NCBI RefSeq assembly: GCF_000485595.1
Contig: NW_014578113.1
Coordinates: 97,523 to 127,558 of the forward strand
Reading direction: 5' to 3'
Source: Priapulus caudatus
Taxonomy: Eukaryota; Priapulida; Priapulimorpha; Priapulimorphida; Priapulidae
Length of the DNA stretch: 30,036 bases
The position numbers were made by a program, and so were the translations under genes. The notes under the pieces are model-generated. The model saw only the letters and a program-made list of their open reading frames with translations. It was not told the DNA's origin and did not search any database. Of the stretch, positions 10,156 to 17,915 are shown in pieces (the stretch's first letter is position 1; every line of letters begins with the position of its first letter).

Positions 10156-13100
10156 CTGTTAAATACAAAATCAAAAGAAATATGCTTAGCAATTTTATCC
10201 TTCTTAAAGCTAATACATCACCTAAATACACTTACAAATTAATTACAGTCCGACCTCCTTTATCCGGCCACGTCGTTTCTAAACACTAGAGGGCGTTAGT
10301 TGTTGCACGCCTGCTGGCCAGGGAGATGAACATACAGTACGACCTCCTTTATCCGACCACGGCGACACCGGCACCCATGACGGAATATGAGAGTTATGCT
10401 CAAACACAGCATTTCTATACAGTTCAGTAGGGTTTATGCATGTGATCATGTATTTACTCGTTGCTATGATTATTTGTAACAATCTGTCGTGTTTTATGGT
10501 TTATATGAAATGGAAATAAAATTAAAATAAAACAGAAATTTTACCACTTTGGTTTATGTTCGTTTCTTTTGTGCCGAGATCTAGGGCTGTAACGATCGAT
10601 ACACTCGCGTATTCAGTGCAGCGGTATACCAGTATTGCGATATTATCGCGGTGTAATATTTTAGAATTACCATACCGTAACCAGCTTAATGCCGTGGTTT
10701 TCTTGTTGACATGTGATATACACGTGTACAGTGATGTCACGAAAATCTGACACAGCCATGCCGAGTTTTTCCAGCCATGTGCGCGGCAGCGCCCCCTTGA
10801 TTGAAGTACGGGGCTCGATCGACCGCGAGTGCGTATAGCGCAGTAGCGCATTTCACTAACGTCCGCTAGCAAGTTGTTCGTTAACGAACGAAAGTTGTCC
10901 AGAGGCATAGCGGACACGAGGGGAAAACACGCACGCAAACACACATACAGTTGGTACATCACGCGCGTTTTTAGCGAGATTTAATAGGTGAAAATGAATG
11001 AAAAAACAGAGAACATACACTGCGAGATCGCAGCCGGTTAATAGAGATTTCCGGATAAAGGAGGTCGGACTGTACATGGCATTTTGATTTTGGGATTTCA
11101 GCAATGTGGAAACGTAAAACAATTAATTTTCCCAAAACAATCACCAGTTAGAATCACAAATAAACTAGTTGCTGTTTTGCTTGAATGTTTTAGTGCAAAT
11201 TTAACCAAATCATTGATCTCCATTCCTGACAATGCCAGATTTTTAGATAAACCTCTACCTGCAAACATATAAGCCTCAGTTAACTCGAGTTAGCGATTAT
11301 GTAGCATCTACACGACAACACCCGATAGCGATTATTACCGATTTATTATGCATGCGTGCGTACGTAAACGTGCGTGCGTGCCTGCATGTGCACGTACACG
11401 TGTGTGCGTACCTACACGTGTGTACATGCGTGCGTGTGCACGTACACGTGCGTGCATGCGTGAGTGCGTGTGCACGTACATGTGCGTGCCTGCGTGCGTG
11501 TGCCGGTACACGTTCGTGTGTGTGCACGTACACGTGTGTGCGTGCGTGCGTGCGCTCCCGTGTGCAGGTACACGTGTGTGCATGAATGTGCACGTACACG
11601 TACACATGCGTGCGTGTGCACATACACGTGCGTGCATGAGTGTGTGCGTGTGCAAGTACGCGTGCATGCGTGCGTACATACATCGTACTAGTGTTGCCGC
11701 CTATCGAGTTGTCGTGTAGTCATAGCCATATACTTGCTTTTATTACCACGCAAATAAATGAAGTTTTACAAACCAATACCAATGCCCTGCAATACATCAA
11801 ATCAACTTCAGAAGTTCAGACTTTCTATTATGGTTCGATTTTTTATTTCTACCACACACTGCAAATACTATTGCCGATAAGGAAAACAACGAAAATAATG
11901 TTCGGCCAATTAAACATGATAAATACAATACATTCAAGCTTTTTAAAATTTTGTTCACTTCTCTATGCCTAAATAGCAGATTATTTGTCACGCACAAGTG
12001 GGCACACGTACCGTTTGGAGAAGGCAATGTCAGCAGTTACAGTGATCTTGCTCTTGTCCTTCGTAATAGCAATCTGGTTGCCGAAGTTATTTGTCTTGCC
12101 ACCTACTTTAATCTTCTGCTGTAGGAACGTCTCCTGTTGCAATGGTGCCAAGAGAATATTGGGTACATAGGGACGTTAGCCCTAAACCCGGATTAGGGAA
12201 GGTGACCCTAATCCTTGTGCGATGAGATTGCGATAAAAATTCATGAATAAACACATATCAAACACTTTTAAGACCTAACAACTTTTACACTATTATTTAC
12301 AGGGGTCGAAATTAGCAGTATTTCTTGTGTTGGATACCAGATTTCAATGCTTGGTATCCCGCCGGAATATTAAAAAGAAAATCGTTAAAATCGGGGTAGT
12401 GGTTGTTGAGTTATCAACTTTATATGGCAGCGCATCTGAGCGAGTGCGCGCAGAGTGCGAGAGCGCACCCTTACTATGCCACACTAGCGTTATACATAGC
12501 AGGCATAGCATATTTGCAAGTGCAAGCATAATAAGTGTGGCCGATGTTGATAAACATAAATGTGATGTGTATACATTGTATCAAGCGAACCAGACAATGC
12601 GTCTAGACAATACGTCTGCAATGTAGTGTGGAGGCGTATGTAAAATGAACGTGAGCAACATTTGGCGTGAACATTTGGCAATTTTATGACATGGGGTGAA
12701 TTTTACTCGCAATATATACCTTTAATGATGTAGTAGACCGGCTTTTAACAACCGCTCACAGGGAGTGAACTACAATTATGAATATCAGGCGATCGATACA
12801 TCGCTCGCCTATGGTAGTGGTAGGATATGCGAGTGTTTTGCCAATGCTTATTTCAAATGCTATTATTGAGATACTAGCTGCTATAATAATGCTACTATTT
12901 CAAGATTTTGGATACCAACATTGTTGAAATTAGTATCCCAAAAATGGGATACCAGATCTTTTGGGGGGGGGGATACCAGATTTCAATACTTGGTATCCCG
13001 AATGGATACCAAAATAAAAATCTAATTTCGACCCCTGCTATATGCTTTCCTGTAGTTACACCTTGAAATCATGGGTAATACTATTACTCTCTATAGTAAG

Positions 13101-15797
13101 AGGTTATTGAACTACCTTGGTAAAAAATTTATTCAGACTAAAAGATTACCGTATATACTCGCGTAATAACTGCAAATTTTGCCTCAGATTTCAACCCTGT
13201 ATTTGCTCTGCGGTTTATAAGTGCGCCATACTGTTAGGGGAAATATACTAGGCGCAATACTTGGTTACCCGATTCAAATCGAGGTGCGGCTAATAGGCGC
13301 CCGCGGTTATTACGCGATCATATAAGGTAGGCGATGGAATACACACTTTAACATTGTATGATATGTTGCTATTTGACTCCTTATTCGTTTCATCATTTAA
13401 GCATAATCAGGGCTCGAAATTCACAGGTAATCCGTAGGGTAAATTACCCTACGGATTACATGAGGAACCCTGAAGGAAATCCGTACAGATTACTTAAAAA
13501 TAACTTGCCGTTAAAGTGCTACTTCCACCTCTGCAATTATCTTTGTCTTAAAATCATTAAATGTACACAGAGCAGACACAGAGTCTGTGGTGGCAGAGCC
13601 ATTATACAGAATTTCAATCAACTATCTGACAAATCTGTACAATAAAATGCTGAGCTCCCAATGCTAAAATAGTAATGTTTAACTTTAAGGTATTTTATTC
13701 AAGACAGTTTGTCCCGCATGCAATTTTTTCTTTCATAGTAAATCCGTACGGATTAGTCCTCAAACTGGAGAAATTCGAGCCCTGCATAATAGACACAATT
13801 CCCCACTGAAACTACAGTGGACCCCGAGATACGAACGGCTTTACATACGAATTTTTTAGATACGACCGACCTCCCGTTGAACGTAATGTATTCGACAAAT
13901 GAATAAAATTCAACATACGAACGTCTTACGAATCAGCCAAACAGGGGATAGGCCTAGCGCGCGCTCTTTCGGTGAGTCAGTTGTACGTGACTCATTGAAT
14001 GTGGTTGTGCTCTCATGATTGCACTTGATGTACGTAAATTGCTGTACGTCCTATATAGAGTTCGAGATACGAACACAACTGAGGAACGAATTAAATTTGT
14101 ATCTCAGGAGTTCACTGTACATGAAAATGAACCAGTAATTCATGTTACATGAAACTACTTACGAAGTCACCCGCATTCATGATACCATCCTCAACAGGGT
14201 GTGTACAGTCAATGAAGAACTTTAGACTAGTCTTCTTCTTCTTTCCTTTGCCCTTCTGTTGGGTCTTACCCTTCTGCTGGGCCTTGCCCTTCACCGGCTT
14301 TTGCGCTAGGGCCTGCACGAAATAAAACAATCGAAACGTGGATACCAAACCAAATACAATGAGTTGTTTCCAGTTACCTGGATGTCGCATTTCTTGAGTA
14401 CACCAATATTGCCATCTCTCAAAGCAGCCAGATACTATACCACGATCCGTCGAAGCTTAGAAACATCTCCCTTCTAATCTTGGACATGACACGTATGGCA
14501 ATGCAAAAAGTATTTACAGAGGCAGCCAGTAGGGCTGAGAGGGTCTATGTCCCCCGAGGTACTGCCGGAACGTACCCTGGTACTATCTAATATGCCGGAC
14601 CGTAACTCGCCTACTCCACTACCGAATCTAGAGAGTCGCCTACGCCTACTCCCTAACCCTAATCCTAACCATATCAAATAGTGACCAGGGTACGTTCCGG
14701 TATATACCGGACCGTACCCAAGGTTCGTTCCGGCAGTACCCTGGGGGACATAGACCCTATGAGCGCCAGTAGGAGATGATCATTTATGGATTGTGTTCGC
14801 TATAGTACTATAGCACGCGTTCATTAACTGCCGCAGGGCTATAGAACATTCTCGCACAGATTTCGTAACACCATCTGGTCCTGATTGGTTCCACGAAAAA
14901 TGGCTCAGAAAACACAAAATGATCGGGCTTTTTAACACTTATTTATCTACATGGACATCTCACTTATCTTTTTGAACACTTTCCACAACGTTACACCATG
15001 TATTTATGCCTTTAATAGCTTTATTCCTCACAAGTCAGCGCTACTGGGTGTACCATTTGAAATATTGTGGCGTGCGAACGCGTGACGTCACCGGTATTGT
15101 ATATAGTACCAATATACATGCTGCCATGTGTTTTGCCTACACATCCGGTGCCTCACGCGTTCGCACGCCACAATATTTCAAATGGTACAGCCAGTAGTGC
15201 TGGCTTGTGAGGAATAAAGCTATTAAAGGCATAAATACATGGTGTAAAGTTGTGGAAAGTGTTCAAAAAGATAGGTGAGATGTCCATGTGATGTAGATAA
15301 ATAAGTGTTAAAAAGCCCGATCATTTTGCGTTTTCTGAGCCATTTTTCGTGCAACCAATCGGGACCAGGTGGTGTCACGAAATCTGTGCGAGAATGTTCT
15401 ATAGACTATAGACTATAGACTATGGGCTATAGTACTAGAGCTAGGATTGTGACACGTGTGTGTTGTAAATGTAATCACCAGATCACGTCATGTATTGCAA
15501 ATATCATTCAACATCGTGTCTTGGAAAGTCCCCGTGCATTATATTAACAAAGTTATAACTGTTTAATTTCCCCATTGTCTGATTTATCTTCGTTTAGCAC
15601 AAATAAAAATCTTGAAATCTTGAAATCTTATAAATCGGTACCACAGTACAATTACAGCCCATCACGTAATAAAATGTACACAATCATAACAACGAAACCT
15701 TGTACTACAATTATATAAAAATTTGCAGTATAACGTTAATCATAAATAACAAATTCGTAGTAGAAACGACGGATGATAAAATTGTTCTTACATTCAT
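10008..15797 (-). CDS. RPL22: 60S ribosomal protein L22 (eL22), 4 exons
   Basis: Minus-strand join 15797-15792, 14312-14163, 12133-12012, 10155-10008: 426 nt, 141 residues plus TAG. All introns are GT...AG and all phases close. After a Lys/Gln/Gly-rich N-terminus come [60 protein letters not shown] and an acidic EDEDEDGDE tail. This is the eL22 core and its typical acidic end. eL22 is a component of the large ribosomal subunit that binds rRNA at the exit-tunnel side. Human RPL22 has 128 residues; the extra length is in the basic N-terminus. The start is chosen at 15795-15797: it is followed by one codon and a GTAAGA donor, keeps phase 0, has A at -3, and sits behind a pyrimidine tract like a 5' TOP leader. 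Confidence 0.93.
10246..11072. mobile_element. Pogo/Tigger-like non-autonomous element (TA target)
   Basis: Lies in RPL22 intron 3. The left end CAGTCCGACCTCCTTTATCC and right end GGATAAAGGAGGTCGGACTG are perfect inverses, each flanked by TA. CAGT...ACTG termini with a TA duplication are typical of Tc1/mariner-pogo (Tigger) families. A second left end (CAGTACGACCTCC, preceded by TA) starts at 10335. The interior has no transposase frame, so this is a deletion derivative. Confidence 0.85.
11308..11719. repeat. CGTGCGTGCA microsatellite bounded by inverted repeats
   Basis: About 340 bp (11345-11685) of TGCG, CACGTACACG and GTGTGC units, alternating purine-pyrimidine almost throughout. It is bounded by CTACACGACAACACCCGATAG at 11308-11328 and its near-exact inverse (19 of 21 positions) at 11701-11719. 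The whole lies in RPL22 intron 3 and may be a short element whose interior became a microsatellite. Confidence 0.75.
12012..12133 (-). CDS. RPL22: RPL22 exon 3
   Basis: Minus-strand acceptor TTGCAACAG, donor GTACGT, 122 nt. It encodes [20 protein letters not shown] and [18 protein letters not shown], the central eL22 fold (human equivalent: [20 protein letters not shown]). Confidence 0.95.
12300..13037. mobile_element. hAT-like non-autonomous element, CAGGGGTCGAAATTA ends
   Basis: In RPL22 intron 2. The left end CAGGGGTCGAAATTA and right end TAATTTCGACCCCTG are perfect inverses. Subterminal copies of GGATACCAGATTTCAA and TTGGTATCC recur at both ends and near 12910-12960. A run of G lies near 12962. 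CAGGG termini with repeated subterminal words are usual for hAT MITEs. No clean 8-bp target duplication was found. Confidence 0.8.
13408..13784. mobile_element. CAGGGCTCGAAATT-ended MITE with 6-bp flank duplication
   Basis: In RPL22 intron 2. The left end CAGGGCTCGAAATT and right end AATTCGAGCCCTG are inverses (one base shorter on the right), flanked on both sides by CATAAT (13402-13407 and 13785-13790). Internally it carries the palindrome GTAATCCGTAGGGTAAATTA with its inverse, and ATCCGTACGGAT. The ends resemble those of the 12300 element, so the two are probably related. The 377 bp have no coding capacity. Confidence 0.82.
13815..14117. mobile_element. TA-flanked MITE with CAGTG ends (Tigger-like)
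   Basis: In RPL22 intron 2, ending about 45 bp from exon 2. Left end CAGTGGACCCCGAGATAC, right end GTATCTCAGGAGTTCACTG, imperfect inverses, each flanked by TA. Internal GATACGAACG / TACGAAC words repeat several times. It is consistent with a short pogo/Tigger derivative. Confidence 0.78.
14163..14312 (-). CDS. RPL22: RPL22 exon 2 (basic N-terminal region)
   Basis: Minus-strand acceptor CGTGCAG, donor GTAAGT, phase 0 at both ends. It encodes [20 protein letters not shown], a GKGKKKKTS stretch, then [19 protein letters not shown]. The Gln/Lys repeats are unlike the shorter human N-terminus. The reading frame remains open a short way upstream of the acceptor, but no ATG is in frame there. Confidence 0.94.
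14540..14758. mobile_element. 219-bp MITE, AGGGTCTATGTCCCCC ends
   Basis: In RPL22 intron 1. AGGGTCTATGTCCCCCGAGG at the left is inverted at the right (GTACCCTGGGGGACATAGACCCT region), about 33 bp of near-perfect inverted repeat. A second inner pair (GTACCCTGGT / ACCAGGGTACGTTCCGG) makes the element strongly foldable. A telomere-like CCCTAACCCTAATCCTAACC tract lies in the middle. No clear target duplication. Confidence 0.8.
14839..15404. mobile_element. 566-bp foldback element, ~255-bp arms
   Basis: In RPL22 intron 1. The left arm, about 14839-15094, and right arm, about 15144-15404, are inverted copies with a few substitutions and small indels, separated by about 49 bp. Arms begin CTATAGAACATTCTCGCACA and end beside CGAACGCGTGA. 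The near-identity of arms this long suggests a recent insertion. A GACTATA triplicate follows the right end. No coding capacity. Confidence 0.9.
15600..15631 (+). repeat. LINE-like 3' tail with CTTGAAAT units
   Basis: AATAAAAATCTTGAAATCTT followed by a further GAAATCTT unit resembles the short tandem tail of CR1/L2-type LINE ends. The upstream body is not recognisable. A chance low-complexity run is possible. Confidence 0.3.
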
Positions 15798-15827
15798 GTT
15801 CAACAACTTCTGCGAGAAAGAGAGAAC
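15792..15827 (-). CDS. RPL22: RPL22 exon 1 (5' leader plus Met-Asn)
   Basis: Coding part 15797-15792 (ATG AAT) followed by the donor GTAAGA. On the minus strand the leader reads TTCTCTCTTTCTCGCAG just upstream, a pyrimidine tract like the 5' TOP element that places ribosomal protein mRNAs under mTOR-dependent translation. The exon is inferred from phase, donor and leader; the transcription start is not proven. Confidence 0.7.
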
Positions 15828-16213
15828 GTTTCGAAGTGTATTCTCGCCGATGGAAAATCATGGAAGATATTTATAGTTAGAAGAAAGTAATATAAGTAGC
15901 TATATACTTTATTAGTAAACATAAAAACATCCTGTTTATAATCTGTTGAGATAATGAAAATTAATTCAAAATTTAACAGTTTTACAGTAATATTTTTGAG
16001 AAGCATTTCGCAGCAGTAGGTACGACGATGGCGTCATGCTAACTTACGCTCAAGTTCAATAAACGTCTCAATAAAAAAAAAAGGTAAATAAACACGAAAT
16101 GTACCAAAGTCTTAATGTTTCTCTACTATATTTTGCTATAATCACCTGTAAATGCCGGTCAAATGCTAATCTGCAACACACAAGTACACCGAACGCCGGC
16201 CCGCGCTGTGCTG
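15828..16213. other. RPL22 upstream region, no gene
   Basis: Presumed promoter side of the minus-strand RPL22 gene. AT-rich at first (15840-16130), then a GC-richer segment (CGGCCCGCG near 16197). No TATA box is clearly placed relative to the TOP-like leader. An A-run lies at about 16073-16082. Confidence 0.4.
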
Positions 16214-16275
16214 TGTGCACAAACAACATGAATAAGAGAGAACATGAACTCTCTTATTCATGTTGTTTGTGCACA
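16214..16275. repeat. 27-bp perfect palindrome abutting assembly gap
   Basis: Arms 16214-16240 and 16249-16275 are exact inverses (TGTGCACAAACAACATGAAT...), with an 8-nt loop AACATGAA. The right arm ends at the first N. It may be a real hairpin that broke the assembly, or a read-through artefact at the contig end. Confidence 0.9.
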
Positions 16276-16285
16276 NNNNNNNNNN
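16276..16285. other. Assembly gap (10 N)
   Basis: Ten undetermined bases. The sequence right after it, CGCGGATCCGGGCTGCAG, holds adjacent BamHI and PstI sites and looks like a cloning polylinker, so the join may not be genomic. Confidence 0.97.
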
Positions 16286-16332
16286 CGCGGATCCGGGCTG
16301 CAGTTTGTCGAGTCAGTGTAGCCACTTTCAGA

Positions 16333-16340
16333 TGACGTCA
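16333..16340. promoter_or_regulatory. CRE-like palindrome TGACGTCA
   Basis: A perfect full CRE site between the RPL22 leader and the transposase-like gene. The same octamer also occurs inside the foldback element near 15083. Function is inferred from the motif only. Confidence 0.3.
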
Positions 16341-16557
16341 CTTTTAATATATATCATATTATTAAATCAAACTTTGTAGTCTGAATGAGATTAAGCGCCT
16401 CAACCGTTTATGTTCTTATTTTCAGAATTTTTACCGTAACCGTTTTTGAGATAGAACGTGCTAAAAACCCAACAAAACGTAAACGGGGCTAGCAGCGACC
16501 TGGCATGAAGCGCGCGGCACCGAAATTTTTCGAACGGGGGCAAACTTTGAGCCTCTT

Positions 16558-16818
16558 GGGGCAGTATAAGAACTCATTAATATCACTTGTTATTGATATA
16601 ATAATGTAGACCATACCTTACTGCTCATCTGTAAGGGTGTTTCTTTTCTGTTAAATAGTTACATCAATGTGAAAATTGTATTTTTGTAAAACAAACGCTT
16701 CGAAAACATATTTCCCGACATGGTTTGAAAAAGAAACACCCACCATTACAACCGTCATTCGTCAATCTATTTAGATACGTCATCACAACCAATTGAAAAA
16801 CAGTTCTTATACTGCCCC
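16558..16818. mobile_element. 261-bp MITE, GGGGCAGTATAAGAACT ends
   Basis: GGGGCAGTATAAGAACT at 16558 and its exact inverse AGTTCTTATACTGCCCC ending at 16818. A second nested inverted pair (GGGTGTTTCTTTT near 16635; AAAAAGAAACACCC near 16728) lies inside. No coding capacity and no clear target duplication. It sits just upstream of the probable promoter of the transposase-like gene. Confidence 0.8.
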
Positions 16819-16859
16819 TAAAGCATTTTGTAAACCAATCCCTGTGGGCATTACAGCCT

Positions 16860-17482
16860 AGAAATAACACGCTGTCAAGTGTTTGCTGATTGGCTGAATC
16901 GCGTACGGCGCGTCATATGTTTTCGAACGCGTTCCTAGTGACTAATCCTTGGTAACGACGGCATGGGCACACACTGCTGGCAGACTTCGAGGGTAAGTTT
17001 CGTTTTGATTTCGCGTGTTTATTATTTATCTAGAAGCTGTTGCTTTACAATTTTATTACAAATTTATACTGAGATGGAAGCCTTATTGAGTATAGCAATA
17101 ATTTTGATAATGTAAATGAGTTTGTTGAACGAATACTCGGAATAGACGACTGATAAAGTGATAATTTAATAATTAATATTGAAATGAAAATATGCGACCC
17201 CGGCACTGCCCTGGCTAGTACTAAATTATAAACAAAACTAAGAAAACGTAGTTAATTGGCTTTTTAATGCTATAAATGTTTCACATTGAAGGTGTACCTT
17301 AGCTGGACAACAGTGTATACGACAATGAAATGTTCTTTTATGCCCTACTCTTGTGCTGCAGCTGTTTCAATGATTGCAGTAATTGTTGGATATTTCGCTG
17401 ACATCTCAACTAATTTGCTGTTACTTTCAGATACAAGTATTACAACGTCAACGAGAGAAAGAAAGAAAAAGAGTTAGTTATA
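16860..17482 (+). promoter_or_regulatory. 5' region of transposase-like gene, possible leader intron
   Basis: An ATTGG (inverted CCAAT) box at 16889-16893 lies in GC-richer DNA. A strong donor GTAAGT starts at 16993 and a good acceptor TTACTTTCAG ends at 17430, 52 nt before the first ATG at 17483. A non-coding first exon ending at 16992 spliced to 17431 would fit. This is inference from splice-site quality; no transcript data are available. Confidence 0.4.
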
Positions 17483-17905
17483 ATGGCTGATGTAAGCAGT
17501 AGTATGGCTGATGTAAGCAGTCGTGCTATTAAAATTAATCTGGGATTTTGTGAAAGAATTAAATTAGATGGCGAGACATTGGCAACTGTCAACTCGCCAA
17601 CATTCATTAGTCAGTATAGCAGATCAGATCTAGTTAAAGGGGTTGCATGGGAAATTTACATTCATAGTGATAGAAACATCAAGACATTTCAGCAGTGGTT
17701 AGTGAAGCTCTTCTGTGTAGACATCGAAACTAATGTGCTACGTATTAAAATGAAAAGGTTAGATAGCAAGGTAAGGTCATTCCGAAGACATTGGGACAAA
17801 TCCGAAAACGAAGCAACAGACTATTTGAAAACAAGTTTTATAGAAGAGTATGGTGAGGGTAGAGATGAACGTAGAACTAGAAGTAGAGATAGTCTAAATT
17901 GCTAG
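17483..17905 (+). CDS. Transposase-like protein, N-terminal fragment
   Basis: ATG start, 140 codons, TAG at 17903-17905. It begins with a perfect tandem duplication (MADVSSS/MADVSS), so there are two candidate starts 21 nt apart. The rest, including SPTFISQYSRSDLVKGVAWE and FQQWLVKLFCVD, followed by a basic, helical KMKRLDSKVRSFRRHWDKSE, has no domain I can name with certainty. It runs into the longer frame 11 nt downstream, in another frame. In that other frame the sequence from 17844 is open to a TAA at 17895 and reads as acidic coiled coil (NVELEVEIV). A single-base indel between about 17845 and 17890 plus one substitution would therefore join the two parts. I infer one original gene, now broken, or an unrecognised short intron. 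Confidence 0.7.
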   Translation: MADVSSSMADVSSRAIKINLGFCERIKLDGETLATVNSPTFISQYSRSDLVKGVAWEIYIHSDRNIKTFQQWLVKLFCVDIETNVLRIKMKRLDSKVRSFRRHWDKSENEATDYLKTSFIEEYGEGRDERRTRSRDSLNC

Positions 17906-17915
17906 TGAAAAGAGA

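Noticed and set aside
11297-11719. Cys/His/Thr-rich frames on both strands
   Set aside because: Pure microsatellite translation.
14313-14400. Upstream continuation of RPL22 exon 2 frame (ATG at 14390 region)
   Set aside because: The ATG reads into GGTAACT in a phase that would put a stop after the exon 2 join; the in-frame extension has no ATG before a stop. The ATG AAT|GTAAGA exon at 15792 fits better.
15006-15197. Open frame across the foldback loop
   Set aside because: It lies within the inverted-repeat element in an RPL22 intron and shows no protein family.
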